From: Geopsychrobacter sp. | GTDB taxonomy: Bacteria > Desulfobacterota > Desulfuromonadia > Desulfuromonadales > Geopsychrobacteraceae | Length of the DNA: 5,332 nt | Assembly (NCBI GenBank): GCA_021647445.1 | Contig: JAKIUS010000142.1 | Span: 1 to 5,332 of the forward strand | Reading direction: 5' to 3' | In this document: positions 1 to 5,332 of the stretch, one piece after another | Numbering within the stretch: position 1 is the first letter of the stretch | Layout of the letters: every line of letters begins with the position of its first letter | Notes under the pieces: model-generated | Seen by the model: the letters and a program-made list of their open reading frames with translations, nothing else | Database searches by the model: none | Told to the model about the DNA's origin: nothing | Made by a program: the position numbers and the translations under genes

Positions 1-718
1 GGCAATGTACGTCGGCTCCTCCTAGGTCTTCGGCGCTGACTATTTCGCCGGTTGCGGCCTTGACGAGAGGCGGGCCACCGAGAAAAATTGTGCCCTGATT
101 TTTAACGATGATGCTCTCATCGGCCATCGCCGGGACGTAGGCGCCACCGGCGGTGCAGGAGCCCATGACCACCGCGATCTGCGGGATTCCTTTGGCTGAC
201 ATCTGGGCTTGGTTGAAGAAGATTCGGCCGAAATGGTCGCGGTCAGGAAAGACATCCTCCTGCAGGGGTAAGAAGGCTCCACCTGAGTCGACCAGGTAGA
301 TGCAGGGCAGGTTGTTCTGTTCGGCAATCTCCTGGGCGCGCAGGTGTTTCTTGACGGTTAAGGGCAGATAGCTGCCCCCCTTGACCGTGGCGTCATTGGC
401 GATGATCAGGCATTCCTGACCCGATACCCGCCCGATACCGGTGATGACTCCACCCGCCGCAACCTTGCCGTCATACATCTTCCAAGCGGCGAATTGGGAG
501 AGTTCGAGAAATGGCGAGCCAACATCGAGCAGTTGGCGAATCCGTTCTCGCGGCAGCAGTTTGCCCCGCTCAAGGTGTTTTTTGCGTGCGCGCTCGCCGC
601 CGCCCTGTTTGATCAGTTCAACCTTGTCACGCAAGTCGGTCACCATGGCGCTCATCGCCTCGGTGTTCTGTTTGAACTCTTCAGATCCACTCTGTAGTGA
701 ACTCTTTAAAATTCTCAT
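1..718 (-). CDS. mccB: methylcrotonyl-CoA carboxylase beta (carboxyltransferase) subunit, N-terminal part
   Basis: Partial gene: it starts at the ATG at 718-716 and runs off the window at position 1, giving 239 complete codons without a stop. The product is the carboxyltransferase subunit that moves the carboxyl group from carboxybiotin to 3-methylcrotonyl-CoA, making 3-methylglutaconyl-CoA in leucine degradation (also named liuB). The N-terminus ([34 protein letters not shown] around residues 40-58) matches the bacterial MCC-beta form. Diagnostic stretches are [16 protein letters not shown] (150-165), [16 protein letters not shown] (186-201), [14 protein letters not shown] (212-225) and [12 protein letters not shown] (228-239). 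Together these favour methylcrotonyl-CoA over propionyl- or acetyl-CoA carboxylase. The full protein is normally about 535 residues, so slightly under half is present. A GGGAG ribosome site (RNA sense) lies 5 bases before the ATG, and only 11 bases separate it from the stop of the isovaleryl-CoA dehydrogenase gene. The two are surely co-transcribed and presumably translated together. The biotin-carrying alpha subunit should lie downstream, outside the window. Confidence 0.95.
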   Translation of the reverse strand, partial: MRILKSSLQSGSEEFKQNTEAMSAMVTDLRDKVELIKQGGGERARKKHLERGKLLPRERIRQLLDVGSPFLELSQFAAWKMYDGKVAAGGVITGIGRVSGQECLIIANDATVKGGSYLPLTVKKHLRAQEIAEQNNLPCIYLVDSGGAFLPLQEDVFPDRDHFGRIFFNQAQMSAKGIPQIAVVMGSCTAGGAYVPAMADESIIVKNQGTIFLGGPPLVKAATGEIVSAEDLGGADVHC

Positions 719-729
719 GGTTCTCCCGT

Positions 730-1911
730 TTAGCTCATGGTCTCTGAAAATAGTTCGCGGCCGATCAACATCCGTCGGATCTCGCTGGTACCAGCCCCGA
801 TTTCGTAGAGTTTGGCATCGCGTAGCAGGCGTCCGGTGGGAAATTCATTGATATAACCGTTGCCGCCGAGGCACTGAATGGCGTCCAGCGCCATCTGGGT
901 GGCTTTTTCTGCCGAGTAGAGGATTGCACCGGCGGCATCCTTGCGCAGGGAGCGGCGTCCCTGCTTGTCGGCCTCGCGAGCGACGGCGTAAACATAGGCG
1001 CGACTGGCATTCATGTTGGTGTACATGTCGGCCAGTTTGCCCTGCATTAGTTGAAATTCGCCGATCGGTTGGCCGAACTGTTTGCGTTCGTGCAGATAGG
1101 GGAGCACGGCATCCATGCAGGCACTCATGATTCCGAGGGGGCCGCCTGAAAGGACCAGGCGTTCATAATCGAGGCCACTCATAAGCACTTTGACCCCGCA
1201 GTTGAGCCCACCGAGGATATTTTCAGCGGGTACCTGGCAGTTCTCGAAGACCAACTCACAGGTATTAGAGCCACGCATGCCGAGTTTGTCGAGTTTTTGC
1301 GCGGTACTGAAACCTGGAAAGTCCTTTTCAATCAGGAATGCGGTGATGCCGCGATGTCCGAGGGTCGGGTCTGTTTTGGCGTAAACCACCAAAACATTGG
1401 CATTTGGGCCATTGGTGATCCACATCTTGGTGCCGTTGAGCAGGTAATGATCCCCCTTGTCTTCGGCACGGAGGGTCATGCTGACGACATCGGAACCCGA
1501 TCCTGCCTCACTCATGGCCAGCGCTCCTACATGTTCTCCGCTAATCAGTTTGGGCAGGTATTGTTGTTTTTGGGCGCTGGTGCCATTGCGGAAAATCTGA
1601 TTGATGCAGAGGTTGGAATGGGCGCCGTAGGAGAGTGCGACAGCCGCCGATGCGCGGCTGAGCTCTTCCATGGCGATGACATGTTCGAGATAGCTCATGC
1701 CGGCGCCGCCGTCTTCTTCGCTGACGGTGATGCCGAGCAGCCCGAGGTCGCCCATTTTACGCCATAGGTCAGCCGGGAAATCGTTGTCGCGGTCGATATC
1801 TGCGGCGCGTGGGGCTATTTCGGTGGCGGCAAAGTCCTTAACGGTTTCGCGCAGCAGGCAGGTGGTATCATCCAGATCGAAACTGAGGCCAGGGTAATTG
1901 ATCACGGTCAT
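730..1911 (-). CDS. ivd: isovaleryl-CoA dehydrogenase
   Basis: FAD enzyme of the acyl-CoA dehydrogenase superfamily (393 residues, normal length; also called liuA), oxidising isovaleryl-CoA to 3-methylcrotonyl-CoA in leucine breakdown and passing electrons to ETF. Seen in the sequence: [19 protein letters not shown] near residues 92-110, the flavin/substrate signature [12 protein letters not shown] near 131-142, WITNG near 164-168, and [33 protein letters not shown] towards the C-terminus. The subfamily mark is the catalytic base. Most family members have Glu in a C-terminal YEGT motif, but here that site reads YEIGAGTSE (369-377), and a Glu sits in [15 protein letters not shown] (Glu250), equivalent to Glu254 of human isovaleryl-CoA dehydrogenase. 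I chose the ATG at 1911-1909 because GGAG (1921-1918) lies 6 bases upstream. Extending to a TTG at 1926 adds five residues, swallows that ribosome site and has no site of its own. It heads the unit that continues into mccB. Confidence 0.96.
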   Translation of the reverse strand: MTVINYPGLSFDLDDTTCLLRETVKDFAATEIAPRAADIDRDNDFPADLWRKMGDLGLLGITVSEEDGGAGMSYLEHVIAMEELSRASAAVALSYGAHSNLCINQIFRNGTSAQKQQYLPKLISGEHVGALAMSEAGSGSDVVSMTLRAEDKGDHYLLNGTKMWITNGPNANVLVVYAKTDPTLGHRGITAFLIEKDFPGFSTAQKLDKLGMRGSNTCELVFENCQVPAENILGGLNCGVKVLMSGLDYERLVLSGGPLGIMSACMDAVLPYLHERKQFGQPIGEFQLMQGKLADMYTNMNASRAYVYAVAREADKQGRRSLRKDAAGAILYSAEKATQMALDAIQCLGGNGYINEFPTGRLLRDAKLYEIGAGTSEIRRMLIGRELFSETMS

Positions 1912-1917
1912 AATCGT

Positions 1918-1921
1918 CTCC
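1918..1921 (-). promoter_or_regulatory. ribosome binding site deciding the ivd start
   Basis: On the minus strand the bases read CTGGAGACGATTATG. GGAG is 6 bases before the ATG at 1911-1909, ideal spacing, which favours this ATG over the in-frame TTG at 1926. Confidence 0.75.
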
Positions 1922-1955
1922 AGCAAAATAGTTTGGTGCTGCCGAACTTTACATT

Positions 1956-1972
1956 AGCAATCCCAATGCCAA
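1956..1972 (-). promoter_or_regulatory. sigma-54 (-24/-12) promoter for ivd-mccB
   Basis: Minus-strand bases 1972-1956 read TTGGCATTGGGATTGCT. Against the sigma-54 pattern TTGGCAC-N5-TTGCW this keeps the whole TTGGCA block and TTGCT, with GG (1970-1969) and GC (1958-1957) exactly 10 bases apart. The departures are T for C after TGGCA and T for the usual following G. Counting from the -12 C at 1957, transcription should start near 1945, giving a leader of about 34 bases before the ivd ATG and placing the GGAG ribosome site inside it. Sigma-54 promoters need an enhancer-binding ATPase, and the inverted repeat at 2073-2122 lies at a suitable distance upstream. An alternative sigma-70 reading (TATAAA at 1985-1980) has only a weak -35 partner. 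Confidence 0.7.
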
Positions 1973-2035
1973 ACCTGGATTTATATGACGCTTTATTTAT
2001 TTAGTTTAACTGCTTGGAATTACAAGATTAAAACG

Positions 2036-2045
2036 CTGTCGACAG
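2036..2045. repeat. 10-bp perfect palindrome CTGTCGACAG
   Basis: Perfect self-complementary 10-mer in the ivd upstream region, centred about 95 bases before the predicted start of transcription. Its right half, extended to GACAGTTG (2041-2048), is also complementary to CAACTGTC at 2102-2109 in the large inverted repeat, so an alternative 8-bp pairing is possible. It could be a regulator half-site or chance; no known operator was recognised. Confidence 0.4.
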
Positions 2046-2072
2046 TTGGATTCGGAAACAATGTTCTAGGGT

Positions 2073-2122
2073 GTCAACGGCCGTAGACAGTCGTTTCGTG
2101 ACAACTGTCTACGGCCGTTGAC
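2073..2122. repeat. perfect 19-bp inverted repeat with 12-base loop
   Basis: Left arm GTCAACGGCCGTAGACAGT (2073-2091) and right arm ACTGTCTACGGCCGTTGAC (2104-2122) are exact reverse complements around the 12 bases 2092-2103. Each arm also contains its own 8-bp palindrome ACGGCCGT (2077-2084 and 2111-2118), 34 bases apart. On the minus strand the element begins 18 bases after the stop of the acyl-CoA dehydrogenase gene at 2141-3286, so it could fold as a transcript-end hairpin. However, the bases after it on that strand (ACCCTAGAACATTG) are not T-rich, which argues against a classical intrinsic terminator. It also lies about 128-177 bases upstream of the predicted ivd transcription start, the usual range for a sigma-54 activator site. 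The repeat itself is certain; its role is inference. Confidence 0.85.
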
Positions 2123-2140
2123 CCGTTTCATTCGATTTAA

Positions 2141-3286
2141 TCAGCGCGTGATCGCCGCGCCGATAACCACACGTTGAATCTCGTTGGTCCCCTCGTAGAT
2201 CTGGGTGATCTTGGCGTCGCGCATCATACGCTCGACCGGGAAGTCGCGGGTATAGCCGTAGCCGCCATGGATCTGCACCGCTTCGGTGGTCACCTTCATC
2301 GCCACGTCCGAGGCGTACATCTTGGCCATCGCCGAGTGCTGACCGTAGGGAAGACCTGCGCTGGCGCGGTACGCCGCCTGATAAATCAATAGGCGCGCAG
2401 CTTCGATTTCGGTCGCCATGTCGGCAAGCTTGAACTGAATCGCCTGGAAGGAGGCAATCGGTTGCTCGAACTGCTTACGTTCACGTGCATATTCAAGGGC
2501 AGCATCATAAGCACCTTGAGCGATACCGAGGGCCTGGGCGGCGATGCCGATGCGTCCACCGTCGAGAGTCTTCATGGCAACCTTGAAGCCGCTGCCTTCT
2601 TCGCCGAGCAGGTTGTCGGCTGGAATCCGGCAGTTGTCGAAGACCAGTTCGCGGGTCGGCGAAGAACGGATCCCCATTTTAGATTCCTTCTTGCCGAAGC
2701 TGAAACCGGGGGTGTCTTTTTCGACAATGAAGGCGCTGATGCCGTGATGTTTCTGCGCATTTTTATCGGTGCGGGCGAAGACGATATTGATTTCAGCTTC
2801 GCCGCCGTTGGTACAGAAAATTTTAGTGCCGTTTAAAATCCAACTATCGGCGTCGCGGGTTGCGGTGGTCTTGGTGCCGCCTGCGTCTGATCCGGCGGCA
2901 GTTTCGGTCAGGGCAAAGGCCCCGAGCTTGGTCCCTTCGGCTAGGGGCGTCAGAAACTTTTTCTTCTGTTCTTCGGTGCCGAACAAGAAAATCGGGTTGG
3001 CTCCTAGCGAAAGATGTGCCGATAAGGTCACGCCAGTCGAGGCACAGACGCGTGACAACTCTTCAACGGCGATGGCATAACTGATGTAATCGGCTCCGGC
3101 GCCACCGTACTCTTCTGGAAAGACGATCCCGGCCAGGCCCAATTCGCCAATCTTGTCGTACATCAGCGCCCGATCAAAGCTTTCGCTCTCGTCACGCTCT
3201 GCGGCACTGGGTTTGATCTCATTTTCAGCAAATTCTCGTACGGTCTGGCGGATCAGTTTCTGTTCTTCATTCAATTCAAAAATCAT
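2141..3286 (-). CDS. acyl-CoA dehydrogenase, short-chain/butyryl-CoA type
   Basis: A 381-residue FAD-dependent acyl-CoA dehydrogenase of normal length, introducing the trans-2 double bond into a short-chain acyl-CoA and reducing ETF. Seen: N-terminal helical domain opening [20 protein letters not shown], flavin/substrate signature [11 protein letters not shown] (124-134), FCTNGG (157-162), the arginine-bearing [13 protein letters not shown] helix, and the C-terminal signature [34 protein letters not shown]. The catalytic Glu is in YEGT (Glu365), as in short- and medium-chain enzymes and unlike its neighbour ivd. The ATG at 3286-3284 has AGGAG (3297-3293) 6 bases upstream. It is 106 bases downstream of another acyl-CoA dehydrogenase and shares DNA-level similarity with it at the 3' end, so the pair looks like an old tandem duplication. 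Butyryl-CoA or a 2-methyl-branched acyl-CoA (isobutyryl-, 2-methylbutyryl-CoA from valine/isoleucine) are all plausible substrates; sequence alone does not decide. Confidence 0.93.
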   Translation of the reverse strand: MIFELNEEQKLIRQTVREFAENEIKPSAAERDESESFDRALMYDKIGELGLAGIVFPEEYGGAGADYISYAIAVEELSRVCASTGVTLSAHLSLGANPIFLFGTEEQKKKFLTPLAEGTKLGAFALTETAAGSDAGGTKTTATRDADSWILNGTKIFCTNGGEAEINIVFARTDKNAQKHHGISAFIVEKDTPGFSFGKKESKMGIRSSPTRELVFDNCRIPADNLLGEEGSGFKVAMKTLDGGRIGIAAQALGIAQGAYDAALEYARERKQFEQPIASFQAIQFKLADMATEIEAARLLIYQAAYRASAGLPYGQHSAMAKMYASDVAMKVTTEAVQIHGGYGYTRDFPVERMMRDAKITQIYEGTNEIQRVVIGAAITR

Positions 3287-3381
3287 TTTCTTCTCCTGTT
3301 TTGCGTGTTATGAAATTCAAAAATTAACTTTAGAGGCGATAAGAGGGAGACAAAACCAAAGCTCTATCTCAAGTGTTAAGA

Positions 3382-3404
3382 GGATTTAGTTCTTAACTAA
3401 ATCC
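3382..3404 (-). repeat. AT-rich hairpin overlapping the stop of the upstream dehydrogenase gene
   Basis: Minus strand: GGATTTAGTT (3404-3395), a 3-base loop AAG (3394-3392), then AACTAAATCC (3391-3382), giving perfect 10-bp arms. The first arm encodes the last residues Gly-Phe-Ser and reaches into the TAA stop (3395-3393). It is AT-rich and followed by TCTTAACACTTGAG rather than a T run, so it is a poor intrinsic terminator. It may act as a 3'-end or intercistronic RNA structure between the two dehydrogenase genes. The rest of the 3287-3392 gap shows only the downstream AGGAG site and no convincing promoter. Confidence 0.7.
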
Positions 3405-4550
3405 AGCCAGAATCTCGCGGGCAATAATCAGCCGTTGAATTTCGCTGGTCCCCTCATAGATACTGGTGATGCGTGCGTCGCGTGCATAACGTTCGACCGG
3501 AAAATCTTGGGTGTAACCGTAGCCGCCGTAGATCTGCAGCGCTTCGTAACAGGCACGGTTGGCAGTTTCACTGGCGAAGAGTTTGGCCATCGAGGCGGCA
3601 CGGGCAAAGGGGCGACCCTGTTCCTTTTGGTACGCCGCGTTCATCAGCAGCAGGCGTGCTGCCTCAAGTTCGGTATAGGTGTCCGCGATCTTCCATTGGG
3701 TCGATTGGAAGTCCGCAAGTCTCTTTCCGAACTGCTTGCGATCGAGAGAGTACGCTGTGGCTGCATCGATGGCCGCCAGACCGACGCCAAGTGCCAGTGA
3801 GCCGATACCTATGCGTCCACCTGCCAGTTCCCCGACCGCGATGCGAAAGCCAGCGTTTAATTTGCCCATCAGTGCATTCTGCGGGATGCGGCAGTCATTG
3901 AAGATGAGCTCGTTGGTTGCCGAAGCGTGCTGGCCCATCTTCTCTTCTTTTTTGCCGATACTCAGGCCGGGCGTGTTTGCTTCGACGAGGAAGCAACTAA
4001 TCCCTTTGCCTTTAGGAGCAGTCTTGTCGGTGATCGCCCAGACCACAAAGACCCCGGCGTAGGGTGCACTGGTAATAAACAGTTTGCTACCGTTTATGAG
4101 CCAGTCGTCGCCGTCGCGCACCGCGCTAGTCGTCATCCCGGCAGGATCCGACCCCGCACCCGTTTCGGTCAGAGCGAATGCGCCCGCCAGGTATTCTCCC
4201 GAACAGATGCGCGGAATATACTTCTGACGTTGTTCCTCGTTACCGACCGCCTGAATCACTTCACAGACCATATTGTTGACCGACAAGGTAACTGCGGTTG
4301 AAGCGTAGGCGCGGGCGATCTCAGTCAGGGCAACGGAGAAGGCGACCACGCCGGTTTCGGCTCCGCCATATGTTTCGCGTACGTTCAGCCCCATGAAACC
4401 GAGTTCTGCCAGTTTCAACAAGTTATCGAAGAAAGGTTGCTGGTCGCCACCTTGATCGAGTTGTGCCGCAACCGGTGCCAGTTCTGCCTCGGCAAATTCA
4501 CGTGCGGTTTGCTGAATCAATTTTTGTTCTTCGTTGAGATCTAGATTCAC
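3393..4550 (-). CDS. acyl-CoA dehydrogenase, short/branched-chain type, GTG start
   Basis: A 385-residue acyl-CoA dehydrogenase. Visible: N-terminal [24 protein letters not shown], which lines up with the next gene's product; FALTETGAGSD (125-135); LFITSAPYAGVF; AGGRIGIGSLALG; and the C-terminal IYGGYGYTQDFPVERYARDARITSIYEGTSEIQR with catalytic Glu366 in YEGT. The start is GTG (4550-4548), since no ATG lies near the conserved N-terminus, and AAAGGA (4564-4559) sits 8 bases upstream. The region after the helical domain, TLSVNNMVCEVIQAVG, differs from the [11 protein letters not shown] of its tandem neighbour, so the two probably bind different acyl chains. It lacks the isovaleryl-type relocated Glu. 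The substrate is unassigned: short fatty acyl-CoA or a valine/isoleucine-derived branched acyl-CoA fits the context. It appears to be the first gene of a unit with its own sigma-54-like promoter and probably reads on into the dehydrogenase gene at 3286-2141. Confidence 0.92.
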   Translation of the reverse strand: MNLDLNEEQKLIQQTAREFAEAELAPVAAQLDQGGDQQPFFDNLLKLAELGFMGLNVRETYGGAETGVVAFSVALTEIARAYASTAVTLSVNNMVCEVIQAVGNEEQRQKYIPRICSGEYLAGAFALTETGAGSDPAGMTTSAVRDGDDWLINGSKLFITSAPYAGVFVVWAITDKTAPKGKGISCFLVEANTPGLSIGKKEEKMGQHASATNELIFNDCRIPQNALMGKLNAGFRIAVGELAGGRIGIGSLALGVGLAAIDAATAYSLDRKQFGKRLADFQSTQWKIADTYTELEAARLLLMNAAYQKEQGRPFARAASMAKLFASETANRACYEALQIYGGYGYTQDFPVERYARDARITSIYEGTSEIQRLIIAREILAGFS

Positions 4551-4558
4551 GGGATTAG

Positions 4559-4564
4559 TCCTTT
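4559..4564 (-). promoter_or_regulatory. ribosome binding site supporting the GTG start
   Basis: AAAGGA on the minus strand, 8 bases before GTG 4550-4548. Together with the conserved N-terminal sequence it supports the non-ATG start. Confidence 0.65.
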
Positions 4565-4595
4565 GAATTTATTCTTAAGTCGGATTACCTAGTTT

Positions 4596-4612
4596 AGCCA
4601 TCAAGATGCCAA
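4596..4612 (-). promoter_or_regulatory. sigma-54-like (-24/-12) promoter before the GTG-start dehydrogenase
   Basis: Minus-strand bases 4612-4596 read TTGGCATCTTGATGGCT. GG (4610-4609) and GC (4598-4597) are exactly 10 bases apart, TTGGCA is intact, and the -12 block reads TGGCT instead of TTGCT (one change). The predicted start is near 4585, giving a leader of about 35 bases to the GTG, almost the same as at ivd. The element resembles the ivd promoter base for base in the -24 box (TTGGCAT in both) and in the GCTAA after it. It lies in the gap after the hydratase gene, so the dehydrogenase unit can be transcribed independently of that gene. Confidence 0.55.
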
Positions 4613-4613
4613 G

Positions 4614-4628
4614 GGTCTCCAGGAGATC
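4614..4628. repeat. short imperfect palindrome just upstream of the -24 box
   Basis: Plus strand GGTCTCC (4614-4620), A, GGAGATC (4622-4628): 7-bp arms with one G/T mismatch and a 1-base centre. It ends 2 bases before the -24 box of the promoter at 4596-4612, around -29 to -43, a position where a bound protein would obstruct polymerase. It could equally be chance. Confidence 0.3.
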
Positions 4629-4658
4629 TATACCCCTCTTGCTGCCCAACGTTTCCGC

Positions 4659-5332
4659 TTATTTCCCTTCAAATTTTGCCGGTCGTTTTTCAAGGAAAGC
4701 CTGCATCCCTTCCCTCTGATCAGCGGTGGCGAAGCAGAGGCCGAAGAGATCGGTTTCACGGGCACAAGCGCGGGCCAAATCGGTTTCGAGCCCATCATGC
4801 AGGGCTGTTTTGGCGAAACCAACCGCAACAGGTCCTTTTGAGACTATTTTGGTCGCCATCTTCTGCGCGGCGGTCAGCAGTTCTGCTGCAGGATAGACCT
4901 TATTGACCAAGCCGATACGGTAGGCTTCGCTGGCATCAACCATGTCGCCGGTCAGCAGAAGTTCACAGGCGCGGCCCTTGCCGATGAGACGGGCCAGACG
5001 TTGAGTCCCGCCAAATCCGGGAATTACACCGAGATTGACCTCGGGTTGGCCGAAGCGGGCATTCTCACTTGCCAGTCGGATATCGCAGCAGAGGGCAAGT
5101 TCGCAACCACCGCCGAGGGCAAAACCGTTGATCGCTGCGATGATCGGTTTGGGCATTTTTTCTAGCAGTTCCGCAAACTGATGACCCAACAGTGAAAACT
5201 GGCGTGCAGTGGCGGGATGAAGGGCGTGCATTTCGGTGATATCGGCTCCGGCAACAAAGGCGTTTTCGCAAGCACCGGTCAGGATCACCAGATGGACTGC
5301 CGCATCAGTTCTGAGACCGAGAAAAAAGCAGA
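4659..5332 (-). CDS. enoyl-CoA hydratase (crotonase family), N-terminus missing
   Basis: Open reading frame entering from the window edge at 5332 and ending at TAA 4661-4659: 223 codons seen, about 85% of a normal 260-residue crotonase. The frame stays open to the edge (CFFLGLRTDAAVHL precedes VILTGA), so the GTG at 5288 is an internal valine and not the start. The enzyme adds water to trans-2-enoyl-CoA to give 3-hydroxyacyl-CoA in beta-oxidation. Seen: AFVAGADITEM (first oxyanion-hole strand), INGFALGGGCELALCCD with the first catalytic Glu (codon 5102-5100), and FGQPEVNLGVIPGFGGTQRL with the second (codon 5042-5040). These correspond to Glu144 and Glu164 of rat mitochondrial hydratase, and having both supports true hydratase activity over isomerase or lyase relatives. 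The C-terminal TADQREGMQAFLEKRPAKF is typical of short-chain hydratases. Whether it prefers straight-chain crotonyl-CoA or tiglyl-/methacrylyl-CoA cannot be told. It precedes the dehydrogenase gene by 108 bases. Confidence 0.94.
   Translation of the reverse strand, partial: CFFLGLRTDAAVHLVILTGACENAFVAGADITEMHALHPATARQFSLLGHQFAELLEKMPKPIIAAINGFALGGGCELALCCDIRLASENARFGQPEVNLGVIPGFGGTQRLARLIGKGRACELLLTGDMVDASEAYRIGLVNKVYPAAELLTAAQKMATKIVSKGPVAVGFAKTALHDGLETDLARACARETDLFGLCFATADQREGMQAFLEKRPAKFEGK

Noticed and set aside
1297..1767. 156-codon plus-strand open frame
   Set aside because: It is wholly antisense to isovaleryl-CoA dehydrogenase, with no recognisable domain; a shadow of the high-GC third-position pattern on the opposite strand. 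Other plus-strand frames in the window (for example 441-851, 2462-2836, 3473-3901) were dismissed for the same reason.
1912..1926. TTG-initiated five-residue extension of isovaleryl-CoA dehydrogenase
   Set aside because: It absorbs the GGAG ribosome site that is ideally spaced for the ATG at 1911, and no ribosome site precedes the TTG.
1980..1985. TATAAA as a sigma-70 -10 box for ivd
   Set aside because: The only -35 partner (TTAAAC with an 18-base spacer) is poor, and the sigma-54 element just downstream fits far better; kept only as an alternative.
2073..2122. Classical Rho-independent terminator for the 2141-3286 gene
   Set aside because: The stem is strong, but the transcribed-strand sequence after it lacks a T run, so the repeat is reported without a terminator call.
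3287..3381. Promoter for the 2141-3286 dehydrogenase gene
   Set aside because: No GG-N10-GC element and no acceptable -35/-10 pair was found; read-through from the upstream dehydrogenase gene is the simpler explanation.
4716..4723. CTGATCAG palindrome near -135 of the second sigma-54-like promoter as an activator site
   Set aside because: Only 8 bp, inside coding sequence, and not shared with the palindromes upstream of ivd; consistent with chance.
5286..5288. GTG as the start of the enoyl-CoA hydratase
   Set aside because: It falls inside the first conserved strand (VILTGA) and the frame stays open to the window edge, so the true start lies outside.

Overview
The window is chromosomal DNA with five protein genes, all on the minus strand, so transcription runs from position 5332 towards position 1. 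Base composition looks to be in the mid-50s percent GC (by eye). Protein style, several paralogous acyl-CoA dehydrogenases side by side, and two good sigma-54 (-24/-12) promoter matches suggest a deltaproteobacterium-type organism, perhaps Desulfuromonadota (Geobacter/Desulfuromonas/Pelobacter relatives). That placement is an inference; no marker gene is present.

Layout in transcription order: (1) 5332-4659, an enoyl-CoA hydratase lacking its N-terminus at the window edge; (2) a 108-base gap with a sigma-54-like promoter; (3) 4550-3393, an acyl-CoA dehydrogenase with a GTG start; (4) a 106-base gap with an AT-rich hairpin overlapping the stop codon of the gene before it; (5) 3286-2141, a second acyl-CoA dehydrogenase of the short-chain/butyryl type; (6) a 229-base regulatory gap holding a perfect 19-bp inverted repeat, a 10-bp palindrome, an AT-rich stretch and a near-consensus sigma-54 promoter; (7) 1911-730, isovaleryl-CoA dehydrogenase; (8) 11 bases later, 718-1, the N-terminal 239 residues of the methylcrotonyl-CoA carboxylase beta subunit, running off the window.

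Biochemically this is a short- and branched-chain acyl-CoA oxidation locus. Isovaleryl-CoA dehydrogenase and methylcrotonyl-CoA carboxylase are consecutive steps of leucine breakdown (isovaleryl-CoA to 3-methylcrotonyl-CoA to 3-methylglutaconyl-CoA), so the 1911-1 unit looks like the head of a liu-type leucine operon whose later genes lie beyond position 1. The two other dehydrogenases and the hydratase carry out the alpha,beta-dehydrogenation and hydration steps of beta-oxidation. They may serve the isoleucine and valine branches or short fatty acids, but exact substrates cannot be read from sequence alone. Electron transfer flavoprotein, the expected acceptor of all three dehydrogenases, is not encoded here.

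The most interesting signal is regulatory. The two transcription units start with near-identical -24/-12 elements at almost the same distance from their start codons (predicted leaders of about 34-35 bases), and the leucine unit has a large inverted repeat placed where an enhancer-binding activator would sit. This points to joint sigma-54 control of branched-chain acyl-CoA catabolism. I saw no mobile element, CRISPR array, tRNA or rRNA.
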